Shown: piece by piece, positions 7,269 to 16,452 of the stretch
Numbering within the stretch: the first letter of the stretch is position 1
Layout of the letters: the number at the start of each line of letters is the position of its first letter
NCBI GenBank assembly: GCA_007280275.1
Contig: QYQB01000072.1
Location: 1-33,889, forward strand
Origin: a bacterium
GTDB lineage: Bacteria > Bacteroidota > Ignavibacteria > UBA10030
DNA: 33,889 nt
Reading direction: 5' to 3'
Translations under genes and position numbers: made by a program
Notes under the pieces: model-generated
What the model was told of the DNA's origin: nothing
The model's database searches: none
What the model saw: only the letters and a program-made list of their open reading frames with translations

Positions 7269-8594
7269 TTAGAGGATTGGTTCTCCCCGTAATAGCCACT
7301 CATATACAGTCTGGACACTGACCTCCGGCAGTTGCATTTGTAACGTCTGCTCGTGGTCCAACAGAAGCAGTCGTTTGAGGGCTCGCGGGTGCTCAAGGGA
7401 CGCTTCCCGCAAGGCCCTAAGCTCTCTCTCGCGTGTCTGCGCGGAAGAGAGATCGGCGCAGACTTGAATCAGCTCTTCTTTGCCGTCGAGGAAGCGCGCA
7501 TGGAAGTCTACTTCAAATCCGGAAGTGGACTTGACGTATCCGACGTCTGCTTTGCGTCTCTCGAGTTCACCCAGCACGACGGTTTCCAGGGCGTGGCCTT
7601 CGTTCGATCTGCCGGCGACATCGAACGCGTGGATGAGCGCCGTGTCGACGGGATAGATCTTGCGCGGATTGGAATTGCGCTTCCGTTCCGAGTCAGTGGA
7701 GAGAGGCACAGCGCTGATGAGAAAAGCGTCCGAGAGGTGGCCAAACATTGCGTGGAGCGCGTCCTTCGATATTCCGTGTCCTTGCGCTCTCAGATCTTGA
7801 TATAGCCGATGCACGCTCATTGCACCGGCGGGATTACGCAGACACTGTCGCACAAGCCAGCGTAGCGCCGCCACCTGGGTGATGTGATAGCGCTCCAGGA
7901 TATCGCGGAAGAGCACAGTGTTCACATATCCCTGCAGAAGTTCTGTCCGCAAGCCTGCCGGAAGCCGCTGAGCTTCCGGGAACCCGCCTTGCTGCAAATA
8001 TTCACGAAACCGTTTTTCAATGAGAGAGCGCTCATTCGCTGTCAAGCGTTCAGCGGACGTCGCTGGCTCTTCGCCACGATGCCGCAGGAATTCCCGAAAG
8101 CTGAATGGACGGATGATAGTTTCCACACTTCGACCGCGCAGTGAGGTGTGGATTTCCCGACTTAGAAGCCGGGCCGATGAGCCGGACACAGCCACATCGA
8201 CCCGCTCGGAATCAAGTACCCTGCGGAGGAACCGCTCCCAGCCGTTGACCAGTTGAATCTCATCGAGATACCAAGAGACGGTCTCTTTGCCACGAAGCTC
8301 CGGATATCGTCGATAGTACTCCTCGAGGAGTTGGCTCAGTTGTCCCGATGGCAGGTCCATCAGCCGGTCATCATCGAAGCTTACGTAGAGAGCCCTCTCG
8401 GGAGGAAATGTTTTACGACGCTCACTTTGCAGTTGACGAAGGAACGTGGTTTTGCCCGCGCGACGCATGCCGATGACTGCGTGGACCTTGCCTGGGATTG
8501 CTGGCAACCGGGCATCTCGCTGTGTGAAGGGCTGTCCCTCGCCTGCTGAGACTGCTTCATTCAGCTTTTCCAGGAGAATTGGGTGAAGTGCCAT
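7269..8594 (-). CDS. AAA+ ATPase with DUF4143-like C-terminal domain
   Basis: 441 residues. The N-terminal AAA_14-type domain has a Walker A motif at 42-50 (GMRRAGKTT), Walker B near 105 (VSWYLDEIQ) and a sensor stretch (VAVSGSSARLL). The C-terminal half ends in a nuclease-like DUF4143 signature (FEVDFHAR). Such proteins are widespread, often laterally transferred, and their exact role is unsettled; links to toxin-antitoxin systems or defence are suspected. The ATG at 8594-8592 has no ribosome site and lies only 6 nt from a good -10 box, so the message is probably leaderless. The gene stands alone with about 400 bp on one side and 700 bp on the other. Confidence 0.85.
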   Translation of the reverse strand: MALHPILLEKLNEAVSAGEGQPFTQRDARLPAIPGKVHAVIGMRRAGKTTFLRQLQSERRKTFPPERALYVSFDDDRLMDLPSGQLSQLLEEYYRRYPELRGKETVSWYLDEIQLVNGWERFLRRVLDSERVDVAVSGSSARLLSREIHTSLRGRSVETIIRPFSFREFLRHRGEEPATSAERLTANERSLIEKRFREYLQQGGFPEAQRLPAGLRTELLQGYVNTVLFRDILERYHITQVAALRWLVRQCLRNPAGAMSVHRLYQDLRAQGHGISKDALHAMFGHLSDAFLISAVPLSTDSERKRNSNPRKIYPVDTALIHAFDVAGRSNEGHALETVVLGELERRKADVGYVKSTSGFEVDFHARFLDGKEELIQVCADLSSAQTRERELRALREASLEHPRALKRLLLLDHEQTLQMQLPEVSVQTVYEWLLRGEPIL

Positions 8595-8668
8595 AGCTAA
8601 AATCTATGAAAATTGTGTCATTTTGTCAAGGACACATTATCCAGAAACTGTCCTTTTTCGAGGGACAC
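8595..8668 (-). promoter_or_regulatory. Leaderless promoter with dyads for the AAA+ gene
   Basis: TTGACA (8629-8624), a 17-nt spacer and TAGATT (8606-8601) form a near-consensus promoter; the -10 also reads TAGATTTT, 7 of 8 bases of the Bacteroidota TAnnTTTG element. The predicted start point coincides with the ATG at 8594. Two related dyads overlap or precede it: GTGTC-N11-GACAC (8615-8635), covering the -35 box, and TGTCC-N9-GGACA (8649-8667). They may be operator sites, possibly for autoregulation. Confidence 0.6.
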
Positions 8669-9295
8669 GCATACTCTTTGATTTTCTGGTATTTGGAGAG
8701 ATTCAGCCTCTGCCCGTCACCCAGAGAAATAGTAGTTTCGTTCCTTTTGGTGAGGTGCCGAGCAACGCAACGGCCGTTCGACGGCCCACAGTGTCATAAG
8801 TTACATAGGCGCACGAGGGCAATCCCAGTCGGTCAAGAAGAGGACGATGGCCGCCAGAATGAGCACAAAGTGCAAGATGTGAGCTTCGTGGTCTTCATGC
8901 TTGGCTGCTCAATCTAGGTCCAGTGAGAGTACCAAGCACGAATTTTCAGGGTGCTCGAGAATCCCTTTAGGGCTACGACAAATGCCAATCGAATTCTCGG
9001 GTTCTCCAGCCGAGGCCTTCGTACAATGTTAGTTTTGCCGATATCGCCGGTGCGAGTTGGCATCCCACCTTCTCTCCTATCACTTCACCGATTCAACAAG
9101 AGTCGCACCCTGTCCTCTCGGCGGTTTCCTCTCCTCGATCTCGGGCGAATCACGAGATCGACTCTGAGTAAACTGATGTAACTTCACGGTTATTCCGCCG
9201 GATTTGCTTTGGAGGCCTGATCAATGTGACGGGAACGCCCTCGGCAATTGAGGATATCGTCACTGCAAATGATGGTTGAGTTCACCTCAATCCTT
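8669..9295. other. Intergenic region with repeat copy 2, no convincing gene
   Basis: Over 600 bp between the GH130 gene and the AAA+ promoter. It contains copy 2 of the dispersed repeat (8934-9007). A minus-strand open segment (8908-8801) encodes a hydrophobic helix but lacks a start codon and may be a gene remnant. No terminator was found after the GH130 stop at 9296. Confidence 0.5.
8934..9007. repeat. Dispersed structured repeat, copy 2
   Basis: This direct copy of the 3658-3732 element lies about 5.3 kb away. The first 21 bases are identical, and the CCCTTTAGGGCTAC and TGCCAATCGA blocks are also kept. Its flanking arms CGAGAATCC (8956-8964) and GGGTTCTCC (8999-9007) pair at 8 of 9 positions, counting one G-T pair. 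Where the arms differ from copy 1, two pairs change on both sides, so pairing is preserved. Confidence 0.65.
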
Positions 9296-10756
9296 TTACT
9301 CCATTCCCTCAAGCAGCTCGTCGACACCAATACTTGCGACGCGTGTCATGGTGTCTGACACCGCATAGGGAATAACCAACGTTCGATCATGCAGAATCGC
9401 GCCGCATGTATAGACGACATTTGGCACATACCCTTCCCTCTCGGATTCATCCGGGGCAATCAACGGTTGCCGGAGTTGTCCAATCACCTTGGCCGGATTG
9501 TCACGATCGAGCAAGATAGCGCCAATGCAGTATTTCCTGACCGGACCAACACCATGCGTAAGGAGAACCCAGCCTTTCTCCGTTTCCAGGGGTGAGCCGC
9601 AATTACCGATTTGTGTCAACTCCCACTCGTGGGTTGGTACAAGCAGTTTCACCGGTTTGTTCCAGCGCGAGACGTCGTCCGAGAGTGCGAAATAGAGAAC
9701 TTCCGCGTCTTGTCTCGTTATCATCGCGAATTTGCCGCCGATCTTTCTTGGAAAGAGTGCCATCCCTTTGTTCTTTGCAGCTGCTCCACTGAGTGATCGA
9801 ATGCGGAAATGCGTGAAATCGGTTGTCTGAAGCAATTGAGGTCTGATCTCCTTGCCATCGTAGGCGGTATATGTCGAGTAGTAGGTGACAGATCCGTCCT
9901 CGTCGATGAATCTCACAAAACGCGCATCCTCGATGCCGTTCCTCTCATGATAGGAAACCGGGAAAATCACACGCTCCGAGAGCTGTAGGGATTTCGAAAA
10001 CCTGATCTCGTAGTTCAGATCAGCCAGCACTTCGGCCTGCTCGATCGATCGGCGCTGAACGGCAGTTAGCTTTGCGTGCCCCTTTTTGTATCGGGCAATT
10101 TGGACAACAAGCTGCGATCTCTTGAATTTGTTAGCGAGTGGGCGAAGGATTTCCTTTGTCGCGGGCGTCAGAGCCTGCTCATCGAGAAGCTTCAATGTAA
10201 ACTCAGGTTTTGTGTACTCCAGATCAGGATACTCTTCCGGAGAAGAGACATAGCGACTGGGCGGATCGACCGAGACTTTGTCATTCTTGTTGATTGTGCC
10301 CGTACGAAACTCAATCGACGAGATGTGTCCTTCTCCCGTGGCGCGAAGACTCATAACGAACCGGATTGAGCCGGGTTCCAGCCGGCTTTGGTCCGGATGG
10401 GGAACAATCGAAGGATTGAACAGTGCTGCAGACTCGAGTGAATACTCGAATGAGAAATATGAACCGATCAGGAGACGCTTCGTTTCTGACGGTTTGAACC
10501 TGGGCGGCAGTAATGGTTTCAACTGATTGAACCGCTGCTCAAAGAAAGCCTTCACGTCCCGATGGCGATCCTGGAATTCCGGCAAAACGTCTTCAAATAC
10601 CTTCTCGGCTTGTCCATCGGTAAGTTGCATGATCCGGCGCAGGATGCTCTTCATTCTATCCGCTTTTCCGGGGACAAGCGGCCTCAGGAGAACCCTTGCC
10701 TTGTCCGGTATAATGGATGTACCCAGCCGCCGCGCTTGATGCTGTGACGAGTTCAT
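9296..10756 (-). CDS. GH130 family beta-mannoside phosphorylase or beta-mannosidase
   Basis: 486 residues, no signal peptide, so cytoplasmic. GH130 five-bladed propeller motifs are visible: LFNPSIVPH near 113, NGIEDARFVRF with the likely catalytic D277, TDFTHF near 312, MALFPRKIGGKFAMI near 332, NCGSPLETEKGWVLLTHGV near 385 and EGYVPNVVYTCG near 441. The family splits or hydrolyses beta-1,4- or beta-1,2-mannosides; phosphorylases carry extra phosphate-binding basic residues, which I cannot confirm here. A roughly 90-residue helical N-terminal extension makes it longer than the classic phosphorylases of about 320-390 residues. It follows the GH2 beta-mannosidase by 54 bp and would finish intracellular breakdown of imported mannosides. 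A GGGGG stretch lies 9 nt before the ATG. Confidence 0.85.
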   Translation of the reverse strand: MNSSQHQARRLGTSIIPDKARVLLRPLVPGKADRMKSILRRIMQLTDGQAEKVFEDVLPEFQDRHRDVKAFFEQRFNQLKPLLPPRFKPSETKRLLIGSYFSFEYSLESAALFNPSIVPHPDQSRLEPGSIRFVMSLRATGEGHISSIEFRTGTINKNDKVSVDPPSRYVSSPEEYPDLEYTKPEFTLKLLDEQALTPATKEILRPLANKFKRSQLVVQIARYKKGHAKLTAVQRRSIEQAEVLADLNYEIRFSKSLQLSERVIFPVSYHERNGIEDARFVRFIDEDGSVTYYSTYTAYDGKEIRPQLLQTTDFTHFRIRSLSGAAAKNKGMALFPRKIGGKFAMITRQDAEVLYFALSDDVSRWNKPVKLLVPTHEWELTQIGNCGSPLETEKGWVLLTHGVGPVRKYCIGAILLDRDNPAKVIGQLRQPLIAPDESEREGYVPNVVYTCGAILHDRTLVIPYAVSDTMTRVASIGVDELLEGME

Positions 10757-10784
10757 CTACACGTACCCCCTTGTCGAATGATTG

Positions 10785-10814
10785 ATAATACTTTTCGTTA
10801 TCTCTTCAATTCAA
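10785..10814 (-). promoter_or_regulatory. Internal promoter candidate before the GH130 gene
   Basis: TTGAAT (10814-10809) overlaps the end of the GH2 gene and is followed after 18 nt by TATTAT (10790-10785), about 30 nt before the GH130 start. It could give the last gene extra expression independent of the long operon. Confidence 0.35.
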
Positions 10815-13264
10815 CTCCACAACGACCGCAAAACAATTCCTTTTGTGTCCAATTCTTTCGGAGACTTGGAAACAAGTGCGATCGTTCTTGAAATCCCCGC
10901 ATCGATATCGAAATAATTGTCGTCCACCTCAACATCTGGGCCTTCAGTATCCAAGCATACGCCTTTGAGAAAAGTAGCCGAGCTGATGGTCATCAAATAT
11001 GCATTGCTCCCGGTCTTGACCAGTTCAGTAGAGAGAACCGGCGTTTGACTGCGCATGTGTTTTGGTTCACAGAAAAAGAACCTGTTCTCGGAGCAAACCT
11101 CTCCCCGCACAATCAACTGCGCCAGAAGATAGGTTTGGCTCTTGTCACACGTTTCGTACTCCTGAGCATCGAGATGCGTCAGTGTTCTCGAAGAGTTGCG
11201 GGCAATGGGCACTACTAGTTTCTTCGACCAACTTACCGATCCGTCGAACGAACGGAGGCTGACCGCGAGCTCTCCATCGACAGCCGAAAGGAGATCGTTT
11301 GTAACCCATACATCCAGGGCGGCTCCTCTCTGACCGAAGCTCACAAGAAGTGGAGCGAAGAACTTCTTTGCGTAGAAGTAAGCGGCCTTCGGTCGCAACG
11401 CGCTGTCTATGACGGCCCAACTACTCACAGGCCAGCAATCATTGAGCTGCCAGAACAGCGATCCGGCAGTCTTGAATTTGCGGCGGCGCCAATGCTCCAC
11501 GGCTGTTTTCAAGGCCTCAGCCTGAACCAGTTGGCCCTTGCAGATGAAATCATTGAAATCCGTTCCCACTTTGTAATGGGCAGCCTGAAACCGGAAGAGC
11601 CGCTCCGTACCCTCAGGCAATTTGTTATAGTGCTCCAGCACCCGGCTTTGTGGAGTCCGGTCGGAAGGTACGGTCACCGGTTCAAATGTCACGGCATGGG
11701 CAGGCGACTGGAAACCGAACTCTGCCACGAATCGTGCATTGTTGGTTTCATATTCCTTGTAGTCTTTCCATTGGCCCCAGACAGCCCACTGATGATGGTT
11801 TCCGCTGGACTCCGCATTGGGGAATCCGGTGCCAAACGGAGAGCTGCGCCAGTAGGGACGCGTCCCGTCGAGTGAACGACAAAGCCTAGGAAGAAGCTCA
11901 CGGAAAATCCGCGCGCCCGTCATGTCATCCGGTGTTTTGTCGGGATTCTCCTTACAGAAGTTCCATTCACACTCGTTATTGCCACACCAAATGGTAACCG
12001 ACGGATGATTGCGCAAGCGCGCGATTGCTTCGGAAGCTTCGTCCTTCACTAACCGAAGGAACCAAGGCCGCTCGGGATATTCTCCGCACGCGAACATAAA
12101 ATCCTGCCACACCATCAATCCCAGTCGGTCGCAGAGCTCATAGAAAATATCCTGCTCATAGATCCCGCCCCCCCAGACTCGTATCATGGTCATGTGGGCG
12201 TCCCGCGCAAGTGTCAGCAGTCGTTCATACGTTGAGGTCGGGATCCTCGGAATGAAGGAATCGCACGGAATCCAGTCGGCTCCTTTGCAATACACCTTCA
12301 CATCGTTGACCTCAATGACAAACGAGCGACCTTCTTCGTCCTTTTCCTGCAGCAGGCGAACCGATCGGATCCCAAACGGTACGACTTTCGAGTCGCAGAC
12401 AGCACCGTTGGCGGAGGCTGTTACACGAACCTGATAAAGGGGGTGTTCTCCGTATCCGTTCGGCCACCAAATGCGCGGCTTTGGGACATTGATGACCAGC
12501 GATTTCGACTTGCCGCGCATTGCGAACGACTGCCTGTGTTCAAATCCCTCGCCCAGGATTTCCAGGGTGATATCAAGAGGGGATCTGGCGATTCGATCAA
12601 GCTCAATCGTCGCCCGGACTACGGCGTTGTTCTTGGTGATCCTTTCAGCCCTTGCGAATACGCTGGCAATTCGGCAGCCTGAGACGCCTTCCAGATAAAT
12701 GTTCCGCCAAATGCCCGAGGTTGTGAGCTTCGGACCCCAGTCCCAGCCGAATGAATACTGCGCCTTGCGCACATAGACGCGATGCGGTTCGAGAGCAACC
12801 TCCAGCGCACCGTATTTTTGCTCGAGCTTCTTCGAATGAACCACCGGAGAATCAAAGAGCACCTCGAGTACATTCGGTCCTGCCTTCAGGAAGCGCTTCA
12901 CATCAAATCGATGTTCCACGAACATATTATCCGTCCGGCCAACGATGTGTCCATTAAGCGACAGACTGGCATACGTATCGAGTCCTTCGGCAACAAGAGA
13001 GAGTGAATCCGCACGAAGGAAGTCACCATCCACATCGAACCCCCTCCTGTAGAGCCATTGCCGGGAATCGACCCATTGCACGTCAAGTTCGTTCATGCGA
13101 ACGAAGGGATCAGGTATGCGACCGGCCGCCATCAGATCGGTGTGTACTGTTCCGGGGACAGTCGCTTTCATCCACTGCAGTGCATCGGCATGTTCCGGAG
13201 GAAAACTCCTTTTTGGGCCGACCCCTTTGAACGCCCACTCGCCGTTGAGATCAATCGTTTTCAT
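10811..13264 (-). CDS. GH2 family beta-mannosidase
   Basis: 817 residues from the ATG at 13264, which has AAGGA overlapping the preceding gene's stop codon (TAAGGACAATG); an upstream extension of the frame runs inside that gene and is rejected. Domain order is GH2 sugar-binding (about 1-190, TIDLNGEWAF), Ig-like (about 195-300) and TIM barrel (about 300-620), then C-terminal Ig-like domains. WCGNNE places the acid/base at E431 and VAEFGFQS the nucleophile at E515, both as in bacterial beta-mannosidases such as BtMan2A; the IRVWGGGIYE motif also fits. There is no signal peptide, so it should release mannose from the non-reducing end of imported oligosaccharides in the cytoplasm, working with GH130. 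Confidence 0.93.
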   Translation of the reverse strand: MKTIDLNGEWAFKGVGPKRSFPPEHADALQWMKATVPGTVHTDLMAAGRIPDPFVRMNELDVQWVDSRQWLYRRGFDVDGDFLRADSLSLVAEGLDTYASLSLNGHIVGRTDNMFVEHRFDVKRFLKAGPNVLEVLFDSPVVHSKKLEQKYGALEVALEPHRVYVRKAQYSFGWDWGPKLTTSGIWRNIYLEGVSGCRIASVFARAERITKNNAVVRATIELDRIARSPLDITLEILGEGFEHRQSFAMRGKSKSLVINVPKPRIWWPNGYGEHPLYQVRVTASANGAVCDSKVVPFGIRSVRLLQEKDEEGRSFVIEVNDVKVYCKGADWIPCDSFIPRIPTSTYERLLTLARDAHMTMIRVWGGGIYEQDIFYELCDRLGLMVWQDFMFACGEYPERPWFLRLVKDEASEAIARLRNHPSVTIWCGNNECEWNFCKENPDKTPDDMTGARIFRELLPRLCRSLDGTRPYWRSSPFGTGFPNAESSGNHHQWAVWGQWKDYKEYETNNARFVAEFGFQSPAHAVTFEPVTVPSDRTPQSRVLEHYNKLPEGTERLFRFQAAHYKVGTDFNDFICKGQLVQAEALKTAVEHWRRRKFKTAGSLFWQLNDCWPVSSWAVIDSALRPKAAYFYAKKFFAPLLVSFGQRGAALDVWVTNDLLSAVDGELAVSLRSFDGSVSWSKKLVVPIARNSSRTLTHLDAQEYETCDKSQTYLLAQLIVRGEVCSENRFFFCEPKHMRSQTPVLSTELVKTGSNAYLMTISSATFLKGVCLDTEGPDVEVDDNYFDIDAGISRTIALVSKSPKELDTKGIVLRSLWS

Positions 13265-13269
13265 TGTCC

Positions 13270-16200
13270 TTATTTCACGAGCACCATTTTCCGGGTTTGA
13301 GTGAAAGCAGAAGTTGTCAAGCGATAGTAATACACTCCGCTGGGAAACGCCGAGCCATCCCATCGAATGCTATAGACTCCGGGTTGCTCTCGTTCGTCGA
13401 TGAGTGTGGACAATTCTCTCCCGAGAACGTCATACACTTTGAGCGTTACAACGCTGACCGCCGAGAGCTGAAAGCTGATCGCTGTGCTCGGATTGAACGG
13501 GTTCGGGTAGTTTTGATATAGTGCAAAACTCTTGAGTGTTCCCTCGTCATTCGCTACCATGATGGCGGTATTGATGTCGAACAGACTGGCGATCTGCTGA
13601 ACAGAGGCCGCATAATCAAAGATGCGGATATCATCCAGCACCCCTTTGAAATTGTACTTGTTATCCCCCGGCAGATCCTGACCGATCGTCAGATCGTATG
13701 ATGTTGTCGCCATCGGCCCCGACAAGGAAGTAAATGCATCGAGAGCCCCGTTGAGATAGATCTCCATATCTGCGCCGTTGTAGCAGACGGTAACATTATA
13801 CAGGCTGTCCAACGATAGCTGCGTTTCGGAATCGAGATCCTTGATTCCGCCCGATGTCTTGACCGTCCAGCGGACGTGTTTGTTCGAGATCGAGACCTTC
13901 CACCGGTTTTGCCAGTTGCCGTGTGATATCGGATATTGTTCGCGATCATAGAAGGATCGTATAGTCATCCAGAAATTCAGCGTGATGCCATTCTGAAAAT
14001 TCAAACCGGAGTCATTCGGTACGACGACAGAAACCGTTGTTCCATCCAGGGCAAATGCGCTCAATGGGCGACCGAACCGATCGCCGACAAATGTCCCGCC
14101 ATTGATGCGGCCATCACGATGAAAGCCGCTCCCATCCTTTGCATCGCCGGTGAAGGGGTAGAATGCAACCAACCTGCCAGACTGCCCCTTCGAAAAATCC
14201 CTTACTTCGAGGCCGATGCTGTCTGTCGTTATCCCACCAACACCATCATTCACTGTGCAACGGACAAAATAGTTGCCTTCTGCCACAGGAGCTTGCCATG
14301 ATATAATCGAGCCTCCTCCACTCAACGAACCGCTCCGTGCAGACCATTGATAGGAAAGTGCATTGCTATCAGGATCAACTGCCAGGCAGCCAAGCGTCGT
14401 CCGTGCACCGACATTGATTTTTCTCGGTACCGCATTCAGCTTGAGAATCACCGGAAGGTGATTAACGAACCGAACAACCGTAATTGTATCCGATGAAACA
14501 GCCTTCGCCCCCGGCTTATCAGTCACCGTGCACGTCACGACATAGGTCCCGGCGGAGTCCGGTGCAATCCAACTTACCGATGCACCGCTGCCAAGAAATG
14601 TTCCCCCTGAACTGCTCCAGGAATACGCGAGGCTGTCATTGTTTGGATCGATGGCCGTACAATAAATCCGGACTGCACGATTGGCGAGGATTGTGGCGCT
14701 GTCCGGCACCAGGCTTTTGATTCTGGGTGGGTAGTTCTGGATCGCGCGACCTGCATGATAGTCCACAACGATTCCGATTGCGACGAGCCGGTCAAGATCA
14801 TAACCAATCGTTCCTGATGAGGGGACAAGAACGGTAAGGATGGCCGTGTTGGCGCTGATGGAAATCGAACTTACTCCACTCACATTCCTGGCAAGAAATG
14901 AGTGGCTCACAGCATCGTAAATGTCATGCAGTCCTAACCCGGCATCGACGTTGACGGCGTGCTGGATCGAATCCGGATTGAAATAGAGATAGGATGGATA
15001 TGCGGGTGCGTGAAAGTAGTCAGTCTTCAGCACGTCGAGTCGTAGAATCATCGGCACATTGGTCGTGTCAATGATGCCGCCCAGGATGCCCACGTGAGAT
15101 GAGCTGTAGAGCGAAAGGTTGGTTGCAGCCCAACCGCCCGAAATCGCATCCCCCGTCGCGTATGGACCAGGCGTGTTACTGGAAGGACTGACGTATGATT
15201 TATACTGGCGAAGTGCCTCGTGAGCAACGTACGAATTCGGGTCGTACGCAGCCGACCATGACCGGCTGTCCTGGTTTTCATCGGGCAAATAGTTCGGATA
15301 GAACAGCCGTGCCGCGTTTGTCGCATTCAGTGCCCACTTCGCGATCGCGCGTGCAAACCGGGTGTCGTAGCGGACCAGGGGCACAATCGCTCCAAGCTGT
15401 TCAAACGTGTTCATCGCGAAGGCGTAATTATTGACTCCGTTCACTTCGCCAATCAGTCCGGCGCAATCATATCCAAACCAACGCCCGTCTTTGGCCATGA
15501 CTCCCCAATTCCGCAATGGGCCGATGTCAAAACACCAGTTCAGCATCTTCGCGATGTCGTATGAGGTCCCCAGCTCTGCGTTCATCCGTGCGGCGATGGA
15601 GGCACCATATGCCAATTGAAGTTCATACGCCGGATTTGACTGCTGACTATTGAGATATTCCAGCGCCCACTCTGCACCTATGCGATACTTCGCCTGGCCG
15701 GTCTTCACGTATGCAGTGTACAGCATCCAACCAATCGCTCCCGCCGCTTCCGGCTCGTGGACGCCTGCATCGTTCGGGGTCATCGTTGAAAGTGACCATG
15801 CGCGATGGTTCATGTTTGGAACATTCCATGGTGCGGCGCTCCCCCCCATCGCACGAAGCGAACCGAGCCACCGATCTGCCACCGTTGTGAATTGAAACGA
15901 AAAGTCGCCCGTCGCAGGATAGAGATCATTGAGTTGATAGAAAAAGATGTTCGGCATCGTTTCGTACCACCAGTCGCTTCCACTGCTGGCGCTCGGCTGG
16001 TTGAGATACACGTATTCAGCCGGTCGGTTGTTGAACCACTCCTTGCACATCGCCACCCAGTTGAGCCCCTGCTGATTACTTTTGTCGATACCCACCAGGC
16101 TGGCTCCGACAACGGCCGGCAGGCAATTGATCCCCTCTCCTCCGGAAGAGACGGCTCCGACGTAACTCGGTTGCCTGAAGCTTTGCTGTCCGGGATAGTT

Positions 16201-16452
16201 TACCGTGTTCGAGATGAGCGAAAGGAATGGCAAGTGATCTCCGGCCGCGTTTGAACTGAACGTGAGCGAATCGTATCCCCTCGCCACCTTTTTCCAATCC
16301 CTCATCTCGTACGGGAATGGCTTGTTGGGCATCGATTCAATTCGATTGATCGTGATTTGCTGGCCGGTGCAAACGGTCACGACGGCGAACAGTGCCAGGA
16401 CAAGGATGCCCCCCCTGGATTTCCTGACCGGATATTTTTGGCATCGCCTCAT
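13270..16452 (-). CDS. Secreted multidomain protein: helical-toroid-like domain, Ig/PKD, LamG, T9SS tail
   Basis: 1060 residues. Signal peptide at about 14-30 (ILVLALFAVVTVCTGQ). Residues 35-565 form a Trp/Tyr-rich helical domain resembling six-hairpin glycosidases or lyases (DWWYETMPNIFFYQL, HEPEAAGAIGWMLYTAYVKTG, WFGYDCAGLIGEVNG), but I recognise no family. Two Ig/PKD-like modules follow at about 575-660 and 667-750, a LamG jelly roll at 758-950 and a T9SS sorting domain at 970-1060 (YPNPFNPST, GVYYYRLTT). It is therefore likely to be an exported, surface-anchored or released polysaccharide-acting enzyme, with LamG as a binding module. Its ATG overlaps the preceding gene's stop (ATGA) and the GH2 gene follows after 5 bp, which links it to beta-mannoside use. 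Confidence 0.82.
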   Translation of the reverse strand: MRRCQKYPVRKSRGGILVLALFAVVTVCTGQQITINRIESMPNKPFPYEMRDWKKVARGYDSLTFSSNAAGDHLPFLSLISNTVNYPGQQSFRQPSYVGAVSSGGEGINCLPAVVGASLVGIDKSNQQGLNWVAMCKEWFNNRPAEYVYLNQPSASSGSDWWYETMPNIFFYQLNDLYPATGDFSFQFTTVADRWLGSLRAMGGSAAPWNVPNMNHRAWSLSTMTPNDAGVHEPEAAGAIGWMLYTAYVKTGQAKYRIGAEWALEYLNSQQSNPAYELQLAYGASIAARMNAELGTSYDIAKMLNWCFDIGPLRNWGVMAKDGRWFGYDCAGLIGEVNGVNNYAFAMNTFEQLGAIVPLVRYDTRFARAIAKWALNATNAARLFYPNYLPDENQDSRSWSAAYDPNSYVAHEALRQYKSYVSPSSNTPGPYATGDAISGGWAATNLSLYSSSHVGILGGIIDTTNVPMILRLDVLKTDYFHAPAYPSYLYFNPDSIQHAVNVDAGLGLHDIYDAVSHSFLARNVSGVSSISISANTAILTVLVPSSGTIGYDLDRLVAIGIVVDYHAGRAIQNYPPRIKSLVPDSATILANRAVRIYCTAIDPNNDSLAYSWSSSGGTFLGSGASVSWIAPDSAGTYVVTCTVTDKPGAKAVSSDTITVVRFVNHLPVILKLNAVPRKINVGARTTLGCLAVDPDSNALSYQWSARSGSLSGGGSIISWQAPVAEGNYFVRCTVNDGVGGITTDSIGLEVRDFSKGQSGRLVAFYPFTGDAKDGSGFHRDGRINGGTFVGDRFGRPLSAFALDGTTVSVVVPNDSGLNFQNGITLNFWMTIRSFYDREQYPISHGNWQNRWKVSISNKHVRWTVKTSGGIKDLDSETQLSLDSLYNVTVCYNGADMEIYLNGALDAFTSLSGPMATTSYDLTIGQDLPGDNKYNFKGVLDDIRIFDYAASVQQIASLFDINTAIMVANDEGTLKSFALYQNYPNPFNPSTAISFQLSAVSVVTLKVYDVLGRELSTLIDEREQPGVYSIRWDGSAFPSGVYYYRLTTSAFTQTRKMVLVK

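Noticed and set aside
8801-8908. Minus-strand segment encoding one hydrophobic helix
   Set aside because: It lacks a start codon and follows a stop; it could be a gene remnant but is too short to support.
13265-13363. 33-residue N-terminal extension of the GH2 protein
   Set aside because: It runs inside the preceding gene; the ATG at 13264 has a ribosome site and starts the conserved GH2 fold.
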